DNA of 64,000 bases from the NCBI RefSeq assembly GCF_018860635.1, contig NZ_JAHKPT010000030.1:111639-175638 (forward strand), given 5' to 3'. This stretch comes from Aliiglaciecola lipolytica. Lineage in GTDB: Bacteria; Pseudomonadota; Gammaproteobacteria; Enterobacterales; Alteromonadaceae. The notes beneath the pieces were generated by a model. The model did no database searches and was not told where the DNA came from. It saw only the letters and a program-made list of their open reading frames with translations. Shown one piece after another: positions 36,896-44,854 of this stretch (position 1 is the stretch's first letter; each line of letters opens with the position of its first letter). Both the position numbers and the translations under genes were made by a program.

Positions 36896-36909
36896 TTGAT
36901 CTGAATCAA
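36896..36909 (-). promoter_or_regulatory. FNR-type box upstream of the DUF2892 gene
   Basis: TTGAT-CTGA-ATCAA matches the FNR consensus TTGAT-N4-ATCAA exactly. On the minus strand a TAAGAT hexamer lies about 21 bases after the box, which is the spacing of a class II FNR-activated promoter (-41.5). The other direction leads to the receiver gene at 37070, 160 bp away. Confidence 0.65.
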
Positions 36910-37069
36910 CTTAACAACACCTTTGTGAGTTATTTGCTTTGTGAAGCTGACGAATCATTAGCGCCGCACAGATAACGAAAGCTTCGGTGTTAGACTTTTT
37001 TACAATATAAAAATTGGCGCATACAGAGTATATTAGCGCCCATATGTTTTATGAAAATAGGTTGGATTG

Positions 37070-37438
37070 ATGCACAGAATACTTGTAATTGACGATGATC
37101 AAATTACCTTGGAATTAATACAGCTGATTTTAGAAGAGTTTGTTGAAGGTGAGGTTATTACCATAAACAGTGCCGTTGATGCTGTGCGTTATATAGATAA
37201 AAATGACATGAATAAAATTGATTTAGTTATCTGTGATTGGCAAATGCCGGAACACGATGGTATTGCGTTGTTGAAAACGGTTCGTTCGAAACGTCAGGAC
37301 TTGCCATTTTTAATGGTGACAGGAACAGCAACCAGAGATCTTGTTATGTCTGCTAAAAAAGCCGGCGCCTCAGAATTTATTGCTAAACCATTTAAAAATC
37401 ATGACTTAACCGATAGAGTAGCGAAATTGCTAAAATAA
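37070..37438 (+). CDS. Stand-alone receiver (CheY-like) response regulator
   Basis: This 122-aa single receiver domain has the acidic cluster DDD at 8-10, phospho-acceptor D56 in ICDWQMPEHDG, conserved T84 and K106, and no output domain. ATG at 37070 is preferred over the TTG one codon earlier. The partner kinase is not adjacent. It might act as a CheY-type or phosphorelay protein. It is followed by the PatB-type lyase gene after 52 bp on the same strand, with no obvious functional link. Confidence 0.9.
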   Translation: MHRILVIDDDQITLELIQLILEEFVEGEVITINSAVDAVRYIDKNDMNKIDLVICDWQMPEHDGIALLKTVRSKRQDLPFLMVTGTATRDLVMSAKKAGASEFIAKPFKNHDLTDRVAKLLK

Positions 37439-37490
37439 ATAGATTCTTACACTATCCGCTTTACTAATTAACATTGTTAAAGGAACAATC

Positions 37491-38618
37491 ATGCAGTTTG
37501 ATGATGTCATCGACAGGTCCGCTACTCACGCATTCAAATGGGAAAAATACAAAGGGACAGATATCTTACCTATGTGGGTTGCAGATACTGAATTTGCGAG
37601 CCCTAAGGCGATACAAACAGCTCTTGCACAACGTGTGGAGCACGGCTTGTTTGGGTATACTTTGCCAGCACAGTATACGCCGGCAAATGACGCTGTTGTG
37701 CGTTGGTTAAAAGAGCAACACGATTGGCAAATTGATCCTCAGTGGATTGTCTGGACACCAGGTGTTGTGCCTGCTTTCAACGTAGCGTGCAAAGCTTATT
37801 GTGAGGCGGGGGATTCGGTGATGATTCAAACACCTAATTACCCACCTTTAAGAGCTGCTCCGGGAATTAGTGGACTAAACAGAATTGAAATCGATAGCGT
37901 TGAGATTGACGGTCGATGGACTCTGGATTTTGCGCAATTAGAAGAACAGGCGAGTGATCCTAAGTGCAAGTTGTTTATCATATGTAACCCTATGAATCCT
38001 GTTGGCTCGGTATTGAGTGAAGCTGAACTCACTAAAATTGCGCAAATTTGCAATAAATATGACGTCAAGTTGTGTTCAGATGAAATTCATTGTGATTTAG
38101 TCCTAGATGAATCGAAAAAGCATTTTCCTGCTGGGAACTTCGCTGGATTAGAGCACAACTCAATTACGCTGATGGCCGCGAGTAAAACCTTTAATGTTGC
38201 AGGTTTAGGCACATCGTTTGCGATTATTCCTGATAGTAAATTACGCGCTGAATTTGTAGCGGGTATGCAAGGGTTTATCCCTTGGGCAAATGTTATGGGA
38301 CTGGTAGCAACCGAAGCTGCATTTACTTTATGCGACCAATGGCATTCTGAATTACTCGATTATTTGCGCGCAAATTTAGCCTATGTCGAGCAACAGGTAG
38401 AGCAAATTGAAGGGCTTAGATTGTTAAAAGTGGAAGCGACCTTTTTGGCTTGGATAGATGCCAGTGGGTTAGGCTTAGACAACCCACAATCTTATTTTGA
38501 AAGTAAGGGAGTAGGACCCTCACCAGGCGTTGATTTTGGCAATAAACAATTTGTTAGAATTAACTTCGGTTGTCCAAAAAGCATGCTTGAAGAAGTATTT
38601 AATCGACTAAAATCTTAA
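37491..38618 (+). CDS. PatB/MalY-type cystathionine beta-lyase
   Basis: The 375-aa PLP enzyme of the aminotransferase class I/II fold has the PatB signature DILPMWVADTEF near the N-terminus. The cofactor-stacking block is PNYPP, and SDEIHCDL at 196-203 supplies the pyridine-nitrogen Asp. The Schiff-base lysine K232 is in AASKTFNVAGLG. By family it cleaves C-S bonds of cystathionine or cysteine conjugates. Length and motifs are complete. It is convergent with the Nramp-like gene, with a 25-bp gap. Confidence 0.9.
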   Translation: MQFDDVIDRSATHAFKWEKYKGTDILPMWVADTEFASPKAIQTALAQRVEHGLFGYTLPAQYTPANDAVVRWLKEQHDWQIDPQWIVWTPGVVPAFNVACKAYCEAGDSVMIQTPNYPPLRAAPGISGLNRIEIDSVEIDGRWTLDFAQLEEQASDPKCKLFIICNPMNPVGSVLSEAELTKIAQICNKYDVKLCSDEIHCDLVLDESKKHFPAGNFAGLEHNSITLMAASKTFNVAGLGTSFAIIPDSKLRAEFVAGMQGFIPWANVMGLVATEAAFTLCDQWHSELLDYLRANLAYVEQQVEQIEGLRLLKVEATFLAWIDASGLGLDNPQSYFESKGVGPSPGVDFGNKQFVRINFGCPKSMLEEVFNRLKS

Positions 38619-38643
38619 TTTCTCCAGCTGGGGCGTAAAAATA

Positions 38644-39840
38644 TCAGATAAAAACACTGACTATTTTATACAGCCCCAAAGCTGAAACGAATGCGACTAT
38701 TAAACCTCCAAACAGGTTGGCTAAGATTCCGTTTTTATGCTGACCCATTAGTTTTTCACTGTTTAAAGTCCAGATTAAGAAGATGGCAATAACCGGTAAC
38801 AGCAAACCGTTAGCCGCTTGCGCAAATAAAATCGCCGCTAAGGGTTTTATGCCAATGCTGGCAAAGAGCACACCAACAATCATCACTGTAATCCAAATAC
38901 ACTTAAATCGCTTATCGGCAAGTTCGGTTTTCCAACCCAGCGCGCCGCTAACAGCGTAAGCTGCGGCTAAAGGGGCGGTAATCGCACTAGTGAGTCCAGC
39001 TGCAAATAAGCCAATTGCGAAGAAAACATTGGCATAGCTACCCAATAAGGGGGCCAGTTGTTGACCTATGTTAGCGGCGTCTACTTGAGTTTGTGTGGCA
39101 AAAAAGGTACTTGCTGCACAGGATAAAATTGACAGTGTAATTAACCCACCTAAACCAATGGATAAGGTGCTATCAATCCGATTATTTGTTAATGCAGAGT
39201 CTAGATTATCTTTATCAGGGGCGTTTTTGGACACAATACTGGCGTGTAAAAATAGGTTATAAGGAACAACTGTTGTCCCTATCAAAGCCATTATCATTAA
39301 ACTGCTACCATCAGGAAAATCAAATGCCAAAGCACCCCGAACAATGTCTTGTAAACTTGGTCCAGCAATAAACATAGTGGCAATAAATACGGTAGACATG
39401 GTTAAGACTAAAGTGATCAGCGACTTTTCTACCCACTTGTATTGGCCGGTTAGCAGTAGGCCACTTGAAATTGCAGCCAGTAACCATACCCAGTGAGTTA
39501 ATTCTCCGCCAGATAAACCAGATAGACCTATAGCAGCACCTGTTAAGTTGCCACCTTGATAGGCCGCATTGCCTATACCTATCGCACTTACGACTAACAG
39601 GCAGGCTAGCATTTTTTTGATACCACTGAATTGTTGACTAATAGCTTCAGCTAAGCCACTACCTGTAACCAACCCTAAGCGCGACGCCATTTCCTGTAAT
39701 ACAAAAGTGGCGATAACTGAGAACAGTAACGCCCAAACCAAGGCAAAACCAAAGTTTCCTCCTGCTAGCGTGGCAGTGGTCACAGTTCCAGGACCAATAA
39801 ATGCAGCGGTTACCAACAGCGCAGGGCCGAATTTTTTCAT
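38644..39840 (-). CDS. Nramp-family transporter with atypical metal-site motifs
   Basis: The 398-aa membrane protein has about 11 helices with the Nramp/LeuT pattern. The TM1 motif that is normally DPGN reads GPGT (16-19), and the TM6 motif that is normally MPHN reads VPYN (192-195). The Asp, Asn and Met that bind transition metals in MntH are thus all absent, as is the TM6 His. This recalls Nramp-related clades that carry other cations (such as Mg2+) or have lost metal selectivity. It lies just downstream of a ZnuD-like receptor gene on the same strand but after a terminator. Calling it MntH would be misleading. Confidence 0.85.
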   Translation of the reverse strand: MKKFGPALLVTAAFIGPGTVTTATLAGGNFGFALVWALLFSVIATFVLQEMASRLGLVTGSGLAEAISQQFSGIKKMLACLLVVSAIGIGNAAYQGGNLTGAAIGLSGLSGGELTHWVWLLAAISSGLLLTGQYKWVEKSLITLVLTMSTVFIATMFIAGPSLQDIVRGALAFDFPDGSSLMIMALIGTTVVPYNLFLHASIVSKNAPDKDNLDSALTNNRIDSTLSIGLGGLITLSILSCAASTFFATQTQVDAANIGQQLAPLLGSYANVFFAIGLFAAGLTSAITAPLAAAYAVSGALGWKTELADKRFKCIWITVMIVGVLFASIGIKPLAAILFAQAANGLLLPVIAIFLIWTLNSEKLMGQHKNGILANLFGGLIVAFVSALGLYKIVSVFI

Positions 39841-40047
39841 AATGATACCAATTTTATCTTAAACCCTGTTCACACTGACTTTTTGGGTAATTGAGATGGA
39901 CGAAATGAGTGATAAGTCAGCTTAACGCAGAGTAAGATTGTTGTCACTTGCTTGGCTCTACATTGGCATGCAAAGTGTCGCAGATGGTGCTGATTTTTAA
40001 ATGAATTGTTTTAAGACAGGTGGCATGGGAGTTCGATTACTTGAGTG

Positions 40048-40089
40048 GGAAAAATGACGTTACAGCAAGTGATTGGTGCAACGTCATTT
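40048..40089 (-). terminator. Intrinsic terminator of the ZnuD-like receptor gene
   Basis: On the minus strand AAATGACGTT (80-89) pairs with AACGTCATTT (52-61), with GCA and TGC extending the stem in the loop. A TTTTTCCC tail follows, 20 bp after the receptor stop. It separates the receptor from the Nramp-like gene. Confidence 0.75.
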
Positions 40090-40109
40090 ATATTAGAATA
40101 TGAATTATC

Positions 40110-42311
40110 TTAGAAGTTTAATCTTGCTCCGACTACCACTGAGCGACCCGGTAAAGGGGCGACATCTTTGATAAAGGACGCATGAACCCGAGCTTCTTTA
40201 TCGAGTAGGTTATTGCCTCTAACAAATAACACCAATTCATTGTCGGCTACCTCGGTGTAATAATTATACGCCGCATTTACTAAGGTATAACCTGCAGTTT
40301 CAGTTTCATAATCAGCGATATCGGTTTGCTTAGCGTTGTAGGTTGCACCTACTTCAGCGTGCCAATAATCACTTTCAAAGTGCAATCCAAAACCAATTCT
40401 TGCTGGTGGAATACGAGGCAAGTTTTCACCACTGGTGAGTTCTGCTTTTGTTATATCGGCAAAAGTTTCCAAGCGAATTTGCTCAGTTATGTGCCAGTCT
40501 ATTTCCGCTTCGAAGCCATAAATTTCAGCATCTTGCTGACGGAATAAATATATTGCCAGACCTTCATCTTCATGATCATGGTCAGCATCAAGCTCTTCGT
40601 CACCTTCTTCTTCACTATGAATATGACCATCTTCAGATACTAATCCGGTATTTTGTTGGAACAGGTAGTTGTCGATTTGATTGTAAAAAATACTAAAGGT
40701 CGCCTCTACGCTGTCGCCGGAAGTGTGATAAGTCAGATCTAGGTTGTTTGATATTTCCTTTTCTGCGTCTTGTTGGTTCTGGACTATATGGTATTCACCA
40801 GCTTCGTCACTGGGTTCAATATCAAATCCAGCACCAAGTTCGTATGTGCTAGTTGCGATATGCAGACCGTTTGAATACATCTCAGCGGCAGAAGGTGCTC
40901 TTTCAGAACGAGCATAATTAAATGACAATGTAGCGTTGTCTTGAACGCTCCACACCACACCTGCCGATAAACTTAATGCAGAATAACTTGCATCATCAAA
41001 GAAAATCTCATCAGTGTGCTCATCTTCCGTTGATTCGAAAAAGCTGTTATCTACAGAAATATCACTTTTTTCATAACGGAAACCCAATTGCCATAAAAAT
41101 TTATCGACATGTTTCTCTTCAAGCACAAAGAGCGCAAGTGAGTCACTTTCTGAAGCAGGGGTAAAAGCTTCATCACCCAATGCTGAAAAATCACTGTTGG
41201 TGTAATTGAGGCCGATTACCCCTTCCCAACCATTGATACTGCGATGTTTTCCCCACAAACGGGACTCGATGGATTCATTATTAAACGTTGTACCTATAGC
41301 GCCATCTTCAATTTCACTATGACTGTAATCGGTGTAAGCACTGCGGAATTTAAATTCACTGAAAAAGCCATCTAGATCATGCAGATCGACTAACATTTGG
41401 TAACGATCTTGGTCTAATCTAGCAAAGACTTCCTCTTCTTCATGCTCTTCTTCATCTTCCTCATGCTCTTCTTCATCTTCCTCATGCTCTTCTTCATGAG
41501 AATGACCAGGTATACCATAATCACTTTCTAATTGGCCTAACGAGAATGCTACATTGAGATTATCTGAAGCCCAACCTAAACCTGCGGTAAAACCGTTTGA
41601 ATCGATAAACGAATTATCTAACTTACCACTGTCTTCGGTGCCATCAATATCTGCGGAACCTGGAATGGAATAGTTTTCAGTTTCTCTATCAAATGCATCA
41701 AAATGCCACATTACTGTGTCATTGCCGCCATCCACATTCAGATTAAGTAAATCTTCACTCGAAACAGAGTCATGTAAGTAACTAACTTTACCTTCAATCT
41801 CATCTCGTCTTTGCACAGGTAAACGATTGTCTACGATATTTACCACACCACCAATTGCGCCGCTACCGTACAACAGCGTTGCAGGTCCTCGTAACACTTC
41901 TATTTGAGTGGCGTTAGCTGACTCTGTGGATACTACGTGATCTGGTCCTACTCTAGATGCATCTGACGCATCTAGACCGTTTTGTAGAACTTTAACTCTT
42001 GGGCCATCAAGGCCTCTAATAATGGGGCTACTTGAAACCGGTCCAAAATAGGTGCTATGAACACCGGGAACGTTTTTTAATGTTTCACCTAGAGTTGGGG
42101 CAATTCTCGATTCTAAATCCTCACCTGCGATAATTGAAACTGGCGTAGCAGACTCGAGCACAGTAGGATTAAGGGGATTTGACGTAATGACCAATTTTTC
42201 TATTTGTTGTTCATCTTTTTGAATTGGTTTGGTTTGCGCGTTAACTTGGTTAGAAACACTTAGTGCTAGTATAATGGTACTGGCGAGTAAAGAGTATTGT
42301 TGCGATAGCAC
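40110..42311 (-). CDS. ZnuD-like TonB-dependent receptor, His/Glu-rich
   Basis: The 733-aa receptor has a signal peptide ending QVNAQ, a TonB box (EKLVITS), a plug with GETLKNVPGVHSTYF, SSPIIRGLDGPRV and LYGSGAIGGVVN, and a barrel ending GARLNF. Two surface-loop candidates are extremely rich in His, Glu and Asp: PGHSHEEEHEEDEEEHEE near 275 and DGHIHSEEEGDEELDADHDHEDE near 565. This is the pattern of zinc-uptake receptors of the ZnuD type. The start is GTG with AAAGGAG at 7-base spacing. Two Zur-like boxes lie directly upstream. Zinc import under zinc starvation is the likely role, inferred from loops plus boxes. Confidence 0.88.
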   Translation of the reverse strand: MLSQQYSLLASTIILALSVSNQVNAQTKPIQKDEQQIEKLVITSNPLNPTVLESATPVSIIAGEDLESRIAPTLGETLKNVPGVHSTYFGPVSSSPIIRGLDGPRVKVLQNGLDASDASRVGPDHVVSTESANATQIEVLRGPATLLYGSGAIGGVVNIVDNRLPVQRRDEIEGKVSYLHDSVSSEDLLNLNVDGGNDTVMWHFDAFDRETENYSIPGSADIDGTEDSGKLDNSFIDSNGFTAGLGWASDNLNVAFSLGQLESDYGIPGHSHEEEHEEDEEEHEEDEEEHEEEEVFARLDQDRYQMLVDLHDLDGFFSEFKFRSAYTDYSHSEIEDGAIGTTFNNESIESRLWGKHRSINGWEGVIGLNYTNSDFSALGDEAFTPASESDSLALFVLEEKHVDKFLWQLGFRYEKSDISVDNSFFESTEDEHTDEIFFDDASYSALSLSAGVVWSVQDNATLSFNYARSERAPSAAEMYSNGLHIATSTYELGAGFDIEPSDEAGEYHIVQNQQDAEKEISNNLDLTYHTSGDSVEATFSIFYNQIDNYLFQQNTGLVSEDGHIHSEEEGDEELDADHDHEDEGLAIYLFRQQDAEIYGFEAEIDWHITEQIRLETFADITKAELTSGENLPRIPPARIGFGLHFESDYWHAEVGATYNAKQTDIADYETETAGYTLVNAAYNYYTEVADNELVLFVRGNNLLDKEARVHASFIKDVAPLPGRSVVVGARLNF
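41441..41497 (-). repeat. 21-bp tandem repeat in the metal-binding loop of the receptor
   Basis: The unit CATGCTCTTCTTCATCTTCCT (top strand, shown as its 20-base core CATGCTCTTCTTCATCTTCC) occurs twice exactly at 41441-41461 and 41462-41482. A 15-bp third part follows. It encodes heptads of the type EEHEEDE. Perfect copies suggest recent slippage, so loop length may vary between strains. Confidence 0.85.
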
Positions 42312-42339
42312 GACGAGCTCCTTTATTTAGAATGTTAAT

Positions 42340-42379
42340 GCAATGTTATACTGTATCAATTGATATATTATAACGTTCT
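42340..42379 (-). promoter_or_regulatory. Two overlapping Zur-like boxes upstream of the ZnuD-like gene
   Basis: Compared with the gammaproteobacterial Zur consensus (core GTTATA-N-TATAAC with GAAAT/ATTTC flanks), 42340-42362 matches 17 of 22 defined positions. 42357-42379 matches 16 of 22. They lie about 30-70 bp upstream of the GTG start, where a repressor would block transcription. The comparison is by eye against a consensus recalled from memory. Confidence 0.6.
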
Positions 42380-42462
42380 AAGTGGTTTTTTTGTCAATGT
42401 TTTTTTCAGTAAATTTCAATGTTAAATGAATCTAAAATCTGAAATGCCAATAGGAATGAGTT

Positions 42463-43125
42463 TTGCCATTCGTAAAACCTGACGCTTTACAACAGCTTGA
42501 AAAAATATGCAGGCAGTATCCAACACTATTACATTCACCACATTATGTGACGGGAATTGTCTTTGCTGTTAGCTCTGCACCCGAGATACCTATGCCTGAT
42601 GTTTGGCTTAGCTGGGCATTTCAGCAGAAGCGCGGTGGCGTTTCAGAGTCGGAAGTGGATCATATCGCTGAAGTTTTGATGGCTTTATTGCAACATGAAT
42701 TAGCGCAGATGCGCACAAATAATATTGACTATCCAGGCAAAGGCCAGCCTCTGCCTGATAACTTAACCGCAGATATTCCTGTTAGCCAATGGCTGCAAGG
42801 TTTATTGACTGGGCATAGTCAGTTGGAATCGGTTTGGCAGGGATGTTGGCAACAAGTGCAAGTAAAACAACCAGAAAAGCTGAGTGTATTCCAGCGTGAC
42901 TTAAAACATTGTTTATTGATGTTTAGTTCGTTTGCCAATATTCCTATTGCACTTGAACAAGCTAAAAGAGTGAATAACCTGAAGTTACTTGAAAACCTTC
43001 CCAAGATTTACGCATCTTTGCCAGCCGCTTTGAAAACTTATGTGGATTTATCAGGCCGGCTTGCGGAGTTTTTACCCGACCAATTTGAGACCTTTGAGCA
43101 GCCTACGAAGCCTTCCTCAGATTAA
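42463..43125 (+). CDS. UPF0149 (YecA/YgfB-like) family protein
   Basis: The 220-aa helical protein fits UPF0149: the HSPHYVTGIVFAVSSAPEIPMPDVWLSWAF block corresponds to the LxGxLxGxxSAPE..PSxW signature, read here as GIVFAVSSAPE and DVWLSWAF. The C-terminal SEC-C zinc motif of YecA is absent. The start is TTG, with TAGGA eight bases upstream; an in-frame stop two codons before it rules out an upstream start. It is divergent from the ZnuD-like gene and its stop overlaps that of motX by 4 bp. In E. coli YgfB affects regulation, but a specific role here is unknown. Confidence 0.75.
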   Translation: MPFVKPDALQQLEKICRQYPTLLHSPHYVTGIVFAVSSAPEIPMPDVWLSWAFQQKRGGVSESEVDHIAEVLMALLQHELAQMRTNNIDYPGKGQPLPDNLTADIPVSQWLQGLLTGHSQLESVWQGCWQQVQVKQPEKLSVFQRDLKHCLLMFSSFANIPIALEQAKRVNNLKLLENLPKIYASLPAALKTYVDLSGRLAEFLPDQFETFEQPTKPSSD

Positions 43126-43751
43126 CTATCTAACGGACGTTTGGCTTTTCTGACGGCCTTTGGATGCATTAACTTTTCTAAATCATGCATACAATTGGCA
43201 ATTCTTGCATGAGTTTTTTTGTCATTTGTGATGGCGTTATACAACCAATGATAAGCGTCTTCATAATCATAAGGGCTGCCAAATCCATCGATGAATAAAT
43301 CGGCAAGTTGAATTTGAGCTTTGAGGTTTCCTAGGGCGGCGGCCTCTCGTAAATAGATAACTGCACGCTGCTTGTCTTGTTGAACTAGTTTACCTGCAGA
43401 ATAGTATCGACCTAACTGCTCCAAAGCGGCAGGTAGTCCCTGATCGGCAGCTTCTTGCATATAACTAATGCCTCTAGTTGGTTCTGCATCAACACACACC
43501 CCCCAGGCTAACATATCGCCCCACAAAAATTGAAAAGAAGGAATCTTTAGGGTTTCCGCGCGTGCTTCAATGTCTTGCACAAGTTGACATCTGTCGAGCA
43601 CCACACGGTCGAGGTGTTCATTGCGATTTATCAATCCAATCAATTCATCTTGAGTGTATAATTCAACCGCTTTTATCGGTTCTGCACCGTGCAAATTAAA
43701 CGACAACAAAGCCAATGATGTAATAAATGAAGTAAACTTAAACAGGCGCAT
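43122..43751 (-). CDS. motX: Sodium-type flagellar motor protein MotX
   Basis: The 209-aa exported protein has a signal peptide ending LHGA and then strong MotX blocks: LYTQDELIGLI, CQLVQDIEARA, WGDMLAWGVCVD, EQLGRYYSAGKLVQQDK and YDYEDAYHWLYNAIT, with Sel1-like repeats between about 90 and 180. In Vibrio MotX works with MotY in the T ring of the polar sodium-driven motor to hold PomAB stators. Two Cys residues, in DRCQLV and WGVCVD, are positioned as in Vibrio. No other flagellar gene is in the window, so motX is unlinked, as it usually is in Vibrio. Confidence 0.9.
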   Translation of the reverse strand: MRLFKFTSFITSLALLSFNLHGAEPIKAVELYTQDELIGLINRNEHLDRVVLDRCQLVQDIEARAETLKIPSFQFLWGDMLAWGVCVDAEPTRGISYMQEAADQGLPAALEQLGRYYSAGKLVQQDKQRAVIYLREAAALGNLKAQIQLADLFIDGFGSPYDYEDAYHWLYNAITNDKKTHARIANCMHDLEKLMHPKAVRKAKRPLDS

Positions 43752-43932
43752 ATCAAATTTTCCGCAGAGTCAAAAAATTAACCAACTATAGTGATTGTAT
43801 CGACATTTACGCAAAATACTAAATACAAAAGCACATTTAGGCACGGGGCACCCAAAGAGCTGCCCTTAGAATACAACTAGATGACAGCGACAACAGTCGA
43901 TACAACCGTTGCCTGCCGTATTTATCCAAATT

Positions 43933-44169
43933 CTATCGGGAAGTTAGGGCGGACTGAATAATTTGCGCGTGTTCTGCTAAATCATGTCCTAAATCAGTTA
44001 GATAGCCGCCATCTGGTTGACTAACCACGCCTTTGTCAAATAACCTTTTTGCTGCATCTACCATTGACTGTTCAGCATCGTGATGGATTTTTAGTCCTTG
44101 CATTAAACTTTTGTTGGGGAATTTTAAGATTAGATTAAGTTCTTCGGTGAGCTCGTTGTTAAAAGGCAT
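43933..44169 (-). CDS. TIGR02647 family protein
   Basis: The 78-aa protein matches the TIGR02647 pattern: PFNNELTEELNLILKF, KIHHDAEQSMVDAAKRLFDKGVVSQPDGGYLTDLGHDLAEHAQ, here with the two central blocks AAKRLFDKGVVSQPDGGYL and LGHDLAEHAQ. It is small, soluble and helical, perhaps a winged-helix-like fold. The start follows AAGAAGAGTAAATT. It is 27 bp downstream of the small exported protein gene on the same strand. No function is known for the family. Confidence 0.82.
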   Translation of the reverse strand: MPFNNELTEELNLILKFPNKSLMQGLKIHHDAEQSMVDAAKRLFDKGVVSQPDGGYLTDLGHDLAEHAQIIQSALTSR

Positions 44170-44196
44170 AATTTACTCTTCTTATAATGTTGAATG

Positions 44197-44694
44197 TTAT
44201 TTTCGTTTTACATATTTTCCGTCAAACAGGGTTGTCCAAGTTTTGCCATTATTCTGGCTGGACTCCCAATGTTGACGTACGCTTTTGCCGGCTGATGGCG
44301 TCCAAGTAATTCTGTGCACAATATTTTCTCCTTTAGGTGTTTTTCCCGGACCTTCAAGTACCATAGATTGCCCGTCAAATTTGCCATTCAAAGACAGAAG
44401 TAAACCGCTATTATCTACCCAAGTTTGATGCCATTGTTGGTTGCTAACATCAAATATATTGATGCTTTGACCTTGGTAGCCTGAAGGCGTTTGGTATTCT
44501 TCTGTTAAAATACATCCGTTTAGTTGTGAGGTGATTTTATTTATTCCAACAATTTTGTGTTGTGGAGAATATACGTCCCAAGTTCCTAGCCAGAAATCAA
44601 ATTGCCTATGGGCAGGGCTATCACATGCTGCTGACGCGTGAAAACTCATTATCGAGATAATTAATAACACACTGCATCTAATGTTCGATTGCAT
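44197..44694 (-). CDS. Small exported protein, DUF1579-like
   Basis: The 165-aa protein starts at ATG 44694 with a signal peptide (MQSNIRCSVLLIISIMSFHASA). A GTG at 44718 is an alternative start. The mature part begins HRQFDFWLGTWDVYS and continues with alternating strands such as LTEEYQTPSGYQGQSINIFD, WHQTWVDNSG and GKTWTTLFDGKYVKR. This resembles DUF1579/lipocalin-like beta-barrel proteins. FDFWLGTWDV is the most diagnostic block. No catalytic residues or ligand are known. It may form a transcript with the TIGR02647 gene. Confidence 0.7.
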   Translation of the reverse strand: MQSNIRCSVLLIISIMSFHASAACDSPAHRQFDFWLGTWDVYSPQHKIVGINKITSQLNGCILTEEYQTPSGYQGQSINIFDVSNQQWHQTWVDNSGLLLSLNGKFDGQSMVLEGPGKTPKGENIVHRITWTPSAGKSVRQHWESSQNNGKTWTTLFDGKYVKRK

Positions 44695-44854
44695 AGCTTT
44701 TGTACAATGGAAGATCACCTGTGTTTAGATTATCCCTGAATTGATAAAATTACAAAAATTTAACAATTTATTTTTACAACTAAATTCTCACATCTCTCGT
44801 ATAAAGCTTCCCACGGGTTTATACTTATTAGTTCTGAATAGATAGCGGTTCAAC

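Noticed and set aside
38644..39840. Annotation as manganese transporter MntH
   Set aside because: The TM1 and TM6 metal-ligand motifs are replaced (GPGT, VPYN), so the substrate cannot be assumed.
41421..41510. Short direct repeats considered as a CRISPR-like array
   Set aside because: The 21-bp units are contiguous, in frame and encode the His/Glu loop of the receptor. There are no spacers or cas genes.
43843..43864. GGGCA / TGCCC pair as terminator of the TIGR02647 gene
   Set aside because: The stem is only about 5-6 bp with no T-tract, too weak to support.
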